57,929 nt of DNA, taken from positions 1-57,929 of the forward strand of contig FMBT01000543.1 in NCBI GenBank assembly GCA_900095095.1, read 5' to 3'. A program made the position numbers and the translations under genes. This DNA comes from Fragilariopsis cylindrus CCMP1102. Lineage: Eukaryota > Bacillariophyta > Bacillariophyceae > Bacillariales > Bacillariaceae. This document shows positions 10,301 to 20,188 of this stretch, one piece after another. Every line of letters starts with the position of its first letter. Position 1 is the stretch's first letter. A model generated the notes under the pieces. That model did not search any database, had not been told where the DNA came from, and worked only from the letters and a program-made list of their open reading frames with translations.

Positions 10301-11819
10301 GGGAAACATACGGAGAGACAACACTAGATATTTATATTGCCTGTTTATGCATCCTAACTGAAGAGGAAAAAACATCGCATCCTAGCTGAAGAAAAGAAGA
10401 AGAATCGCACAACTGATATATGCAGGATATAAATTTATCTGCGCAGACCTAGGTTCAGAAACATACGGATGGAGAACACTATATATTTGACAGTGCTAGC
10501 GTATGCATCCTATCTGGAAAATGTTCCTATTAAGAATCAAAATCTTTTACCATAATTTCTTTGGTTGCAATGTGATGTTCATTATAGTTGCTGTTGTTGT
10601 CAGGTTGTTTCAATATATACATATCCTATTATTTAGAAGCTGCGGCACCGCTCCTCCTAGTCTAAGAAAGACTGAGGAGTCAACGGTCAACCCGTCCTGG
10701 GTTGTTCCAATAGATGTGGTTTTACTAAGGTGTGTTTAGAATGCAGCCTACAGTATATTAATATACAGTACTAGTACTAGTAATTGAAAATACAGTTATA
10801 TTGGATTTGTACCTGTGGTTGCGGGGTTACTAAGGGGTGCCAAGCTTGCTATACCTGCATATATAGATATTTTACTGCTAAGGTGTGTATTAAGCTAACT
10901 AGATATAGTATTCCAGTACTGTGTGGTTCTACTACAAGTATGATCACAATAATATATGATATCTATCTCTGTTGTTGTTGTGTACTTATCTTCAACTTGT
11001 TATTTTTTACAGTAGGCTTTTACAGTGGTTTTTCACTGGAGGATAGCCATTTTTTCACTAAAAGCACATAGAATTTTTATGTGTGAATGCGCTGTAAAAA
11101 TAAATTCGACTTGTATTTTTACAGTGCTTTTTCACTTGGTGCATGTCTGATTTAGCACTGTATTTAGCACTGTACTAAGAATGCACTGTTGTGCGCGGTG
11201 GTATACTTTTAGTATACTTTTCACGCTCACAGTACAGTACTACATTTTCCAGATCAGTTGTCTATCCTTCAAAACGAAGGGATTTATCATTTATCCCTTC
11301 TTTAGTACAGTACTTCCTCCGTGCAACCGTAACTTCACGCGCGCTATCCAGTAAAAATTTAGCGTGTGTTATTAACACTCTAAAACCTTAAAATATTTAG
11401 ATCTACTCACAAAATAGAGGGTTAAAGACACGTATCAGAATTCATTTATCACCAAGATGTTGGAAATGGATGGAGAATCTAATGGGCAAGTCGTGTTGAC
11501 TGCATTGAAACAGCTTGGAAACGAGCTGTACACAGGGAGTGCGCTTAGCAGAACGGGTATCGAATCTCCCTTTTTAACCCTAAGAGTCCTCAAAAACAAA
11601 GATAACGATGTATCGATACTCAATACGTACAACAAGATAGATCCAAATAGATGATGTAATTACGATTGAATCATATTAGTATATGCTACATTTATATTTT
11701 GTTTAATTCACTCTTCGATATTCTTTCATGTGAACTATTCATAGTTTTGTCAGAACACCTTAGAATCCCTAACGTGACTTCTAAAATCTGCAAACAACAA
11801 CAACAACAACAACAACAAT
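10301..11819. other. gene-poor region with degenerate repeats
   Basis: A block near 10305-10362 (AAACATACGG then TATGCATCCTA) recurs at about 10455-10520. A hairpin with arms 11091-11102 (GCTGTAAAAATA) and 11114-11125 occurs further on. AGTATACTTTT motifs are shared with 9600-9760. The small ORFs at 10503, 10784 and 11457 have no family signal. Confidence 0.4.
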
Positions 11820-13037
11820 ATGGGCAATTTACTGAGCACAGCTGGCACCGATACTCTTGATGACATACCCAACCTTATCGGCACCATGCTCAGCAGCAAG
11901 GGCCCAGCTCCAAGAGCCAACGCCGCAACTCGTGTCTACATATTGTGTGACGTCGGCCACAAGCAAAACCGCGTCCCTCTGGTCTGCAGTGGAACGTACG
12001 ATATATTGACACCCTTGGTGCACTGCTTGAACGGGCGTGGAGCCGAATGCAAAGCTGCTTGCCTTGCTCTAAATAACCTTTCGATACCGCCAGAAAACAA
12101 GCGCGTTATGGCGTCGTCGAAGGACGTCATCGGAGGGTTGTGCAAAACTATCGCCAAAAACTCACAAGAGTCCTATTTGTGCTGCATCTGCCTCATGAAC
12201 CTTTCCTTCTTGGAAGCCAGTAGAAGAACCATCTTGCAACACTCTCCCAGCCCAGATCACAGGAACATACCCCCTCTCGATAACCCTGACTCGCTTCTTC
12301 GAGTACTCGAAAGGCTACTCACCACCAACTCTAACCGATATGAAAAGACGAGTGAAAATACTGGACTTTTCCGAGGCCGAGTGAAGGCATCCAACACTGA
12401 TGCAGTCCGATGGGCCTGTGGCCTTCTCAAGAACCTGTCCAACAGCAAAGACAACGCGACTCTCATCGGACAGACGGACATTCCAAAGTGCGTTGTCGAA
12501 TATATTCGTGCATCCACATCTTCTGCATCATTCCGCTGGACAAACAACTCCCTTGAAGACTTCTCTCTCTTTATCGTCCTCAATCTTGCCAAGTGGCCAG
12601 AATCGCGAGACGCACTCAGTCGTGCCGATGCTATTGGCGTGATCCAGCCCATCCTTGTCACAGCCGAAGGAGATTTCTACAACGATACTATTCAGGGACT
12701 CACGGCTACCATGGCTTGCGCGTTCCTCAATGGTACTGGTGGTGGTGTCTACAGGTGGCATATGTCCCCCATTGCCAGAAAAGCTGCAGAAGGAGCTGTG
12801 GCAGAGCTCGTTACCAACATCCAAACAGGGAGGGATAAGAAAGGACAATACACTCACAGCGTCTTTACTCTCGACACCGCCACCAAAGCGTATGATATTA
12901 TTATGCCGTGTACAAACCTTGCTGAACGGAAAGCAGCACACGTACATAATCTACAAGACAAGCACGCACGGGCATTGCAAGATCTGCGAGACAAGCACAA
13001 GTCAGAACTGAGGGAACTGCAGCAACCTTTACTATGA
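11820..13037 (+). CDS. armadillo/HEAT-like repeat protein with N-myristoylation motif
   Basis: Intact intronless frame of 405 residues. The start MGNLLS fits an N-myristoylation signal (Gly2, Ser6), implying membrane attachment. The body is helical and reads like armadillo repeats: ECKAACLALNNLSIPPENKR, SYLCCICLMNLSF, then RWACGLLKNLSNSKDNATLI. The spacing of the xxALxNLS helices is typical of ARM units. The C-terminus is a short coiled coil with repeated DKHARALQDLRDKHKSEL. ARM proteins are scaffolds, and no partner can be named. The start codon directly follows a CAA/ACA repeat in the leader. GC content and codon choice (many third-position C) are clearly higher than in neighbouring genes. 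Diatom genomes have expanded families of such proteins, so lineage-specific roles are likely. Confidence 0.75.
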   Translation: MGNLLSTAGTDTLDDIPNLIGTMLSSKGPAPRANAATRVYILCDVGHKQNRVPLVCSGTYDILTPLVHCLNGRGAECKAACLALNNLSIPPENKRVMASSKDVIGGLCKTIAKNSQESYLCCICLMNLSFLEASRRTILQHSPSPDHRNIPPLDNPDSLLRVLERLLTTNSNRYEKTSENTGLFRGRVKASNTDAVRWACGLLKNLSNSKDNATLIGQTDIPKCVVEYIRASTSSASFRWTNNSLEDFSLFIVLNLAKWPESRDALSRADAIGVIQPILVTAEGDFYNDTIQGLTATMACAFLNGTGGGVYRWHMSPIARKAAEGAVAELVTNIQTGRDKKGQYTHSVFTLDTATKAYDIIMPCTNLAERKAAHVHNLQDKHARALQDLRDKHKSELRELQQPLL

Positions 13038-13135
13038 TATCAACTTTGATACGAGACAACATCAATAATTATTATTATTTTATGCCAAATAAAACTTTGT
13101 TCGTCCTGTGTCAAAGGAGGAACAGACACACTGGT

Positions 13136-13785
13136 TTACTTATCAGCGAGAGATCCATATTCTAAAACCAAAGGTACTTGCAGCGAGTACTGATGGCAGA
13201 CATAATAATAAACCTCATCCAAAATAATTTGTGAATGATATTGGTAATGTTTAAAAGGGTGATACTGGTGTGGTCGTGGTTTTGAGTTGCAAAATGTGCA
13301 GTAATAGTATGGGCATTGGAGATCGGATAATGCTTCTGTGGTATAATCCATCATGAAATATCTGTTATTGTCTCTTTTATTTTGGAAGAAATCGAAACAA
13401 CTGGCGAGGATAGTGGATGGAAGGGCTTTTTGGAGAAGGAGGTTTCGTCTTGTATAGATGGAGGGGGGGGGGGGGGGGGTGAATGCTGAAATCGGAGATT
13501 TGATGTTGATGTTGATAATGAAGTTGATAATGGTATTGATGATGATGATGATTGCAATGACGATTGTGGTTCTAGGTTGTCATCATTGGGCAATAATGAT
13601 GGCTGGAATAGGTGCTTTCTTCTTGTCAGTTGAGACTGGCTACGCCCTGGTAATGAGTGTGAATATGCCGGTCGATTGATATGGAAGGCTTGAACGCAGT
13701 TTACTATACAATGCAATTGACATGAGAAAATAAACTGGAAGATTGTCATTATATTCCCTCTGTGTATCGCCATTGTCGTTGCCAT
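13136..13785 (-). CDS. plastid-targeted protein of unknown function, frame broken at a 17-C run
   Basis: The start is at 13785 or, more likely, at the methionine at 13749. From there a signal peptide runs to NCVQA with Phe at +1, an ASAF-like plastid cleavage site, followed by a Ser/Arg transit stretch and a Ser-rich linker. At 13463-13479 a run of 17 C (coding strand) encodes prolines. Downstream, the annotated frame ends after about 37 residues, but the frame one base away stays open to the stop at 13136. That frame encodes an aromatic and Cys/His-rich domain (SCFDFFQNKRDNNRYFMM, CPYYYCTFC, DEVYYYVCHQ). One missing C would give 216 residues. No family is recognised. Confidence 0.6.
13463..13479. 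repeat. 17-bp G/C homopolymer in coding sequence
   Basis: Seventeen consecutive G on the plus strand inside the plastid-targeted gene. It is the only long C/G run in the window that lies in an exon, and the reading frame changes exactly here. Confidence 0.85.
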
Positions 13786-13835
13786 CCAGTAACAAACATA
13801 TTATACGTAAAAGACAGAAGACAGAAAGCGAGAAG

Positions 13836-13979
13836 AGAAAGCGTGATGTTCGATGTTTGTTGCTATGGCACGACATTTTAGTACTGGGACCTCGTACGTA
13901 TAAGACGGGACAGAAATGGTTTTTGGTCATGGGTTGAGATTAGAGGGAGGGAGATTGTAAGTACCACCCACCCCTAATA
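13836..13979. repeat. dispersed repeat, copy B (possible LTR fragment)
   Basis: Direct-orientation match to 9378-9522, sharing TGTTTGTTGCTATG, GGGACAGAAATGGTTTTTGG and GGGAGGGAGATTGTA. It lies 3' of the minus-strand integrase remnant, where the 3' LTR of that element would be expected. No second LTR was found upstream, so the LTR identity is inferred. Confidence 0.7.
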
Positions 13980-14068
13980 GAAAGCTACAATATTGCTCTC
14001 ACTCACTTTCCACCACGTCAAGTGAATCGGAAAAGTGAACTAGATTCAATTAAGTAGTAGAAATTTAA

Positions 14069-14415
14069 ACTTTGTAAGGTCCTTCATGTGGTATTGCTAG
14101 CTTGCGAAGGACGCCTGGTTTCTTTACCTAGGGTGATGAGGTCACCCTTTTGATAGTTGTGAGGAACTCTGCTTGAGTTCTCTCTAATATTATTTTTAAT
14201 TGTTTATTATTTTTAATTTCTTCCCAATCAACTTCTGTTGATACTGGAGAGAATATATCTCTTCCAAACACAAGCTGAGCTGGTGAGTGTCCATGTGATT
14301 GATGTTATGATAATCTAATTGCATAGGCCACTGAAGAGAGATACTCATCGAACGAATCTTGATTATCTGGATATAAACGAGTAACTGGTAACGTTTGACC
14401 CATATGATCCAGCCG
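14069..14415 (-). pseudogene. Ty3/gypsy retrotransposon integrase remnant
   Basis: Reading the minus strand from 14415 gives RLDHMGQTLPVTR, then FDEYLSSVAYAIR, a stop codon, and then HGHSPAQLVFGRDIFSPV. This is the conserved end of gypsy-type integrase cores, where the usual order is AYAIRSTYH followed by PAQLVFGRD. After a one-base shift the frame continues as KPGVLRKLAIPHEGPYKV, the C-terminal integrase module with its GPY motif. At least one in-frame stop and one frameshift show that it is dead. Reverse transcriptase, protease and gag are not visible nearby, so only a short 3' part survives. The region holds no other gene. Confidence 0.8.
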
Positions 14416-14435
14416 CGTGACTCATTGAGTCACGC
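14415..14435. promoter_or_regulatory. perfect 9-bp inverted repeat with TGACTCA core
   Basis: GCGTGACTC, a three-base ATT loop, then GAGTCACGC. Each arm contains the AP-1/GCN4-type bZIP core TGACTCA. It sits exactly at the 5' edge of the integrase remnant. It could be a hairpin, a double bZIP site or a junction scar, and its function is unknown. Confidence 0.5.
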
Positions 14436-14940
14436 TTATACAGTAGTCATTCGTTTTGGAGGTTGTGTTTTCAAAATCATTAATAATATATATAATAATA
14501 ATATATCGGTCTACAATGATACGACATAAAAGTACGCTGTTCGATACTGGTTCTATCTATCAGGTGTCGAATTTACTGTCCGGTTTTGTCCGGTTTTGTC
14601 CGGTTTGGGGTTAGTCAGGATCTTTCCGGTTTTGTCTTGTACCGGTCTCCGTTCGATTTGGTTCCAAAATCCATACCGTGGACCGTAGCGTGGACATCTC
14701 CAATAATATTAATTCGTGATGTCATGGAACAAAAACCTGAAAATGAAAATGTTTATGGGTTGGCTGGTGCTTCCATCACGACGCCTCGGCACGTAAGATG
14801 ATAGTCTTCTATTTCAACACGCTCATTTTATCTCGTCTCACTTTTCTTTCATAAAAGAAAATAACATAAAAGAAGAAGTATAATCATATTAATATATCTC
14901 TTCCTACCCCATACTTTCGTCGAAATAAACAACCGTAATC
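14436..14940. other. upstream region of the 14941 gene
   Basis: Contains AT-rich TAATAATATAT, then three TCCGGTTTTG units at about 14579-14604. The small plus-strand ORF at 14586 has no support. Confidence 0.4.
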
Positions 14941-16548
14941 ATGAATGACGCCAAAAACGACGCACAAACAAGGCTAAATGGTCTTAAAGACAGAAGCCGG
15001 TCAAGGTTCAAGAAGAAATTCGTTGATAATCATGAATTTATACAAAATGAAGAGAATGACGATATCAAAAACGTTTACATCGATTTGCAAACAGAACTAA
15101 TCAACAAATCGAAGGAAAGCAAAACAGCACAGGACGGTCGCACGTATCATCTTTGGGATGATGGTAGTGGATACAGCAAGACGGATAGCTGGGATACGTA
15201 CCTTTTCAAAAGCAGCGACAGCAAAGCTGTATCTGCTGTAACATTTTATCTTGGTTTTAAAAAAGTTGCGAAGAAGGCCGAGACCAAGGCTACTAATAAT
15301 ACACATACTCTTGCTACTTTGTTTCCAACATTCAAAACGAATAGTATCGAAAACCCTAGTGCTTTCCTAAAAGAGCACAGCTTTGAGTTTGGGAAAGATA
15401 CAACGGAAGAGGACTTCGTGAGGGATAATGCCAGTCGTCGTCTCGGTAATCACCAAAATACGAATTCTCCCGTGGAATCGAAGGAAACACCACCACAAAC
15501 GGCTCGCAATTCTGTTGACAATGTTGATGATTCACGCAAAGTTCTAGATAGCGTGCGCAAACGTCTATGTCCGACACAGAATTCTCCCGTGGAATCGAAG
15601 GAAACACCACGAATGGCTCGCAATTCTGTTGACAATGTTGATGATTCACGCAAAGTTCTAGATAGCGTCGCACCCAAACTTCTATGTCCGACACAAGAAC
15701 AAGGAAGTTTACCATCTTCAACGGCTAACGTTAATAACGAAGCGATCGTGGAATATCGGTCTCCTACAAGAACAGCATTGAACCCAGTAGGATCGGAAAA
15801 AATGTCTTTAGAAATATCACCTGGGCACGTAAGACTTCGAATGGGCGAAAGAAGTTTGTATCCGAGTGAATGTCGACAAGTAATCGAACATGGAACAATC
15901 ATGCCCTATAACAGACGACACCCAGGCAAAATAGTGTACGAATGGCGTGGTAAGCGAGTTTCGGTATTAGCAAGGGATCGTGACTCATCGACTAAAACAA
16001 TCTGTACGGTGTTTGATACGAATGTGCATTCTAAAAGAGAGCGAATCGCAAACTTCTTAAATCCTCCAATTCATGGCGATTATGAAGATGATGATCAGTA
16101 TGACGAGGATTATGCTGCTTACCTCCAATCAAAAGATGAGGTCGCTATGAAGAACTTTTGGGCCGATGAATTACAAAAGACCATAGGTGAGAAAATTTCG
16201 GTAGACGAAGTTAGCTATCATTATCTAAGAAGCAAACGATTCGAAGCCAGAAGAGACCAAAGTATCGACAATTTCGAGACCAACGCCGATAATGGAATCA
16301 ATCGGTTGAGAGATCATCATCGTCTCGAGGGGTCTGAGAGCAGGAACAATGGCTCAAGGAATCACCACGGGGACGACAACTTCCAGCATCGCGACAAGCG
16401 CCTTAAACGAAGCGTGAGCGACTATCAAGGCCATTCAAATAACGAAAGCCTCGAAAACAATCATGGTATGGCAAACAGTAGAAGAAGCATGGGCTCACAC
16501 CCCAACACGAATTCATCACGCAATAACTATTCCCCCTATCGCAGATAG
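14941..16548 (+). CDS. orphan hydrophilic protein with internal 39-residue duplication
   Basis: Intact 535-residue intronless frame with no recognised family. The N-terminal part (LWDDGSGYSKTDSWDTYLF, FYLGFKKVAKKA) looks globular. Two tandem copies of a 39-residue unit, SPVESKETP...ARNSVDNVDDSRKVLDSV...LCPTQ, lie near residues 174-251. A second globular block (GHVRLRMGERSLYPSECRQV, KIVYEWRGKRVSVLARDRDS, FWADELQKTIGEKI) follows. The tail is Arg/His/Asn/Ser-rich and RS-like. No signal peptide or membrane segment is seen. The basic tail suggests a nuclear or nucleic-acid-binding protein, which is inference only. Confidence 0.65.
   Translation: MNDAKNDAQTRLNGLKDRSRSRFKKKFVDNHEFIQNEENDDIKNVYIDLQTELINKSKESKTAQDGRTYHLWDDGSGYSKTDSWDTYLFKSSDSKAVSAVTFYLGFKKVAKKAETKATNNTHTLATLFPTFKTNSIENPSAFLKEHSFEFGKDTTEEDFVRDNASRRLGNHQNTNSPVESKETPPQTARNSVDNVDDSRKVLDSVRKRLCPTQNSPVESKETPRMARNSVDNVDDSRKVLDSVAPKLLCPTQEQGSLPSSTANVNNEAIVEYRSPTRTALNPVGSEKMSLEISPGHVRLRMGERSLYPSECRQVIEHGTIMPYNRRHPGKIVYEWRGKRVSVLARDRDSSTKTICTVFDTNVHSKRERIANFLNPPIHGDYEDDDQYDEDYAAYLQSKDEVAMKNFWADELQKTIGEKISVDEVSYHYLRSKRFEARRDQSIDNFETNADNGINRLRDHHRLEGSESRNNGSRNHHGDDNFQHRDKRLKRSVSDYQGHSNNESLENNHGMANSRRSMGSHPNTNSSRNNYSPYRR
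15463..15697. repeat. in-frame tandem duplication, period 117 bp
   Basis: The block starting AATTCTCCCGTGGAATCGAA at 15463 recurs at 15580 with few changes and encodes the two 39-residue units of the orphan protein. Confidence 0.85.
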
Positions 16549-16636
16549 GAATGATTTCCGCAGTGGACCCGCGAATTCATCACGCAGTAACTATTCCCAC
16601 TCCACCCCACGAAGACAGAGATAATTTCTGCAGCAG
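16506..16636. repeat. direct repeat across the 3' end of the orphan gene, period 65 bp
   Basis: ATTCATCACGCA(A/G)TAACTA near 16508 recurs near 16573. The second copy still encodes a related NSSRSNYS tail with its own in-frame stop, so the last coding segment appears to have been duplicated into the 3' region. Confidence 0.65.
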
Positions 16637-17407
16637 AAACAAACTAGACAAATATAAAATCGTCATAACTTTTTTGAACAATTTTTTTCTCCAGCTGAGG
16701 ATAATTTATTTTGGGAAGTGACTTTGACCACCCATAGAGGAATTGACAATAATTCGACAAGTACAGTATGTACAGTATGTACAGTATTGATTCATCATTA
16801 ATACACACACACAGTAGTACTTATTAACATAAATATAGCATAGATGATTCAATCGTAATGATATCTGTTTATGTTTACCTTCTTGTATTGTGTATCGATC
16901 CATCGTTATTTTGATTTATTCTGTTTTATTGAGTATGATCCATCCTTATTCTTCGTTCTAGCCAACGAATTTTTCCCCGCGATTAGCGCGCTGATTGACC
17001 GTTGAACGTGTTATTACGCGCTAAAATATTATCGCGCTTAATCGCGGGGTAAATTAGCGTTGACTGGAGGAAGTACAGTACATCACCATGAGCGCGCATC
17101 ACACAAAATATTACCGGTAACCCAACAATGATGTAACGTTACTTCGCAGTACTGTACAGTGAGGCTTAGATTTTTTGTAGACGAGTAGCTTGTAAATGAT
17201 TCCTTCACTCGGTCATTAACAACACACTTTAACAGCACCAACAACTAGCTTTGTTCGACGATTGCATGTCGCTGCGTACCTACTACTACAGTAAGTAGAG
17301 CAGAAGAAGAAGAAGCAGTAGCAGTAGCCGTAGCAGCAGCAGCAGCAGCAGGAAAGAAGAATATATCCTAAAAGAAGAAGGCATAAAATATTCCGTAATA
17401 ACAAATA
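16637..17407. other. intergenic with GC-rich inverted repeat
   Basis: Mostly AT-rich. It contains TACAGTATG repeats near 16764, the GC-rich inverted repeat described separately, and a (GCA/GAA)n patch at 17300-17360. No gene. Confidence 0.45.
16975..17049. repeat. inverted repeat with CCCCGCGATTA(A)GCGCG arms
   Basis: Left arm 16975-16990 (CCCCGCGATTAGCGCG) and right arm 17033-17049 (CGCGCTTAATCGCGGGG) pair along their length with one bulge. The inner 42 bp contains further CGCGC pieces. It is strikingly GC-rich in an AT-rich spacer and could be a small MITE or a strong hairpin. Confidence 0.65.
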
Positions 17408-19283
17408 ATGGTGTCAATTCGGAAAGCCAAACAAGGTTTTCAATTACGTAGGAATAATCGACGGGGTTATGGTCAATATGATAAAGAAAAGGTCGGACTG
17501 ATCGCAGCTGGGTTATGTGTCGGATTTTTGGTGGTATTCCTTTACAGCACATTTTCTGCTGATTCTAATCCTGAATTGGGAGTAGTAGTATCTGAATCAT
17601 TACGTAAAACGAAACAACATCCAATTTTAATGGAAACAACAAACGATGATAGCAACGGTAGTGGTAGTGACAATAATAATAATAATAATAGTAATAATAA
17701 CATCAATGGCGAAAGCGACAGTAACGAGTCTTCGCATAAGAGTATACACCATCCTCCTAAAATTGTACCGATGGGTGATATTTTTAATTCCGTTGCATTG
17801 GATATTGTAGAAAGTTTGGACTGTACGAAATTACTTGAAGAGGCTGCGAAGGAACTAAAAAAAGGAGAACTATACGGTACTGATGATGGTATCAAAGAAG
17901 AGAGAGAAAGACGACGACGACGTTTGCAACAACATGGGGATGATGGTGGATTTGGTGATACAGAAATAGGAGGAGGTGCAGACGTTGGTGGTGGTAATCA
18001 AAAAGAAGAAGAGGTGATGATTCTATTCCGGAAGAAAAATGGGGTGATCAAATCGAACGTGGTGGTGGTGGTGGTGGTGGTGGTGGTAGTAACAAGGATG
18101 ACGATGTGGATGATAACAAAAACGGTTTTGATGATTTTGGAGGAGGAGGAGGATATGATGGCGGATATGTAGAATTATCCGCAAAACATCTATTCTGTAT
18201 AGCTGCTTCCGAAAACCCACCAAATCTGTTACGGATGAAATTAAATGTGACGCCAGCAATAAGAAACGTAGAACATTACTAGATCTATGGAGTGCAGCTC
18301 GGTCACAAATAGAGGAATCACTTTTTCTGAAAGTTTTAGATATAGCAAAGGAACGAAGTGAAGAAATTTTAGGAGTATCATACGATATTTGGGCTCCAAC
18401 GGGCGATGAGGGTGTTCAGTTCATGGTGAACACATTGAATTCTGACCAGAATGTTGATAATGGTGGAATAAATGGACTTGAAGATTCTCTTGGACCAGGG
18501 AAAATATTCGTTGATGTGGGTAGTTGCTTAGGATTGACGTGTTTAGCAATCAATGCTAAATATCCTGGAACAAAAATTGTTTCGATTGAACCAGCATCTC
18601 CTTCCTGGTTACTTCAAGAACTGAATCTTCGATGTAATCTTAAAAAGAAAGAATTCAAAAATGTGTCTGTTATTCTGGCAGGTGTTGGACCCAACACAGA
18701 TGATGAAGATAATATGATGGCGAAACTTATGTGGAGACGAACATCGACGACATCCACCAGATCGTGGACACCCAAAGAAGAATTCGGTGTAGACGATGTT
18801 GAACTTATCGTTCGATTACGTAAATTGAAATCTATACTAGCAGAAGCTGATGTTATACAAACTCCGATCGATGTTATGAATTTAGATTGTCAGGGGTGTG
18901 AATACAATGTAATTCCCGCATTGACAGAAAAAGAATATGAAGAAATTCCTACTGTGATGGGTGGTGTGCATTGGGGATATATTACATCCAATAAGTTACC
19001 ATCTAGTGCAAGAGGAAAGGCAACACATGAAAGACTTTGTGGACATGAAAATATCGCAAAAAGTACCAAGGAATGTTGTGCATTTCCAGATCTTCCAGTA
19101 AAAAGTAGTGTCCCTGGTGAAGTTCTACAAAAGGATTCGAAAGGATTTCCTCCTAGTGAAAGTACCGTATCGGATGTTATTGATGAAAAATTATGTGATG
19201 ACTTTTCTACTTGGTCTAAAGAGCATAACCTCAATGATATCCCAGATGACTTTGGTTGGTTTGAACTTTCGAGTCAAGCGTAA
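17408..19283 (+). CDS. membrane-anchored FkbM-family methyltransferase, frame broken twice by one base
   Basis: The N-terminus is basic and then has one membrane segment (residues about 29-48, VGLIAAGLCVGFLVVFLYS), a type II anchor typical of Golgi or ER enzymes. A low-complexity Asn/Ser/Gly/Asp stem follows. The C-terminal half is a SAM-dependent FkbM methyltransferase: FVDVGSCLGLTCLAI, IVSIEPASPSW and DVMNLDCQGCEYNVIPAL. The frame changes at an A-run (18000-18004) and again at AAAA (18212-18215). In each case one base seems missing, and the frames between are coding-like (FCIAASE, then KSVTDEIKCDASNK). Corrected length is about 625 residues. Many FkbM enzymes O-methylate sugars, but the substrate here is unknown. 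Confidence 0.78.
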
Positions 19284-19484
19284 TCGCGACGGCAAAATAT
19301 ATACTACACAATAACAAGATTTCAATCTTCATTTACTTCAAGAAAGAAAACGCATGCAAATAAAAATTTTATCTATACATTTTGATATATATACTAGTAG
19401 AACAAACGAATAGCTGTTGTATTAATTTAGTTATGCAAACTATTTGTTCCATCCGTATTAATGTTTTTAAAGATACATATGTTT

Positions 19485-20188
19485 CTATAGATTTAGTTGT
19501 ACAGCTAATTGGTTCATTAACTTGTCCATTTGTAGAAGATCACCTTTTGCAGTTATCAAGCAGGATTCTTTAGTACTTCTAGCAGACGAATGTTCAACGA
19601 ACATCGATTGGTAGGCAGCACCATCTGCTTGATAATAGTATGCATTAAAGTCCTCCATGGTTTCGACATATTCCACAATATCCTCTGCTCAAATTTTAAT
19701 GATTTTAATAATTTTTCTATACCAAACATATTACTATTCACACCCTGTGTTCCCAATGTATTCCGTACAGCATCTCCACCACCCTTACTAGTAATGTCTG
19801 AATAATTATCAATCAAATCACGTAAATCTTTCCGGCAAGCTATAAAACGTTCCTTATCGGGTTTTATATCTTCGGCGATTGCTGCTGCGGTTGTTGCTAC
19901 ATTGGGAGCAACAACAATAAGTGCAGTCGTTGCTATTGTCATGAAATTTCTTCGACTACTAGTGTGCTGCTGTAGTTGAGTACGTGTACGATAATAACAT
20001 TGTTGTTGGTGTTGCTGTTGTTGTTGTTGTTGTTGTCGTCGTCGTGTTGGTATGGTACGCAAAGACCATGCTTCTGCGCAGTTTGTCGTCGTCGCAAGGA
20101 TCAACAATAACAATGCTAATGTGACGGAGGATCGTTGACACCATTTACTACTGGTTGTTACTTCTTCTTTGGAAAATAATATATTCAT
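19485..20188 (-). CDS. thylakoid-lumen protein, candidate PSII extrinsic subunit (Psb31/PsbQ'-like)
   Basis: The presequence has three parts. First, a signal peptide (LALLLLILATTTNCAEA) with Trp at +1. Second, a Gln/Arg-rich transit stretch. Third, a twin-arginine signal, SRRNFMTIATTALIVVAP, ending in Ala-rich sequence before EDIKPD. Together these address the thylakoid lumen by the Tat route. The mature part is about 120 residues and helical: FIACRKDLRDLIDNYSDI, GGGDAVRNTLGTQG, then DIVEYVETMEDFNAYYYQAD. The frame breaks near 19688, where one base seems missing, and the downstream frame runs to the stop at 19485. Corrected length is about 234 residues. Size, location and helical pattern fit the four-helix extrinsic PSII proteins of diatoms, but the family is not certain. 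Confidence 0.65.

Noticed and set aside
10503..11071. Small hydrophobic ORFs (78 and 95 codons)
   Set aside because: They lie in repeat-rich DNA, have no homology signal, and their composition follows AT-rich DNA.
11457..11654. 65-codon ORF before the ARM gene
   Set aside because: A minus-strand ORF of equal length overlaps it and there is no family signal. It could be a leader uORF, but this is not supported.
14586..14801. 71-codon ORF starting in TCCGGTTTTG repeats
   Set aside because: The start lies within a tandem repeat and the content is not protein-like.
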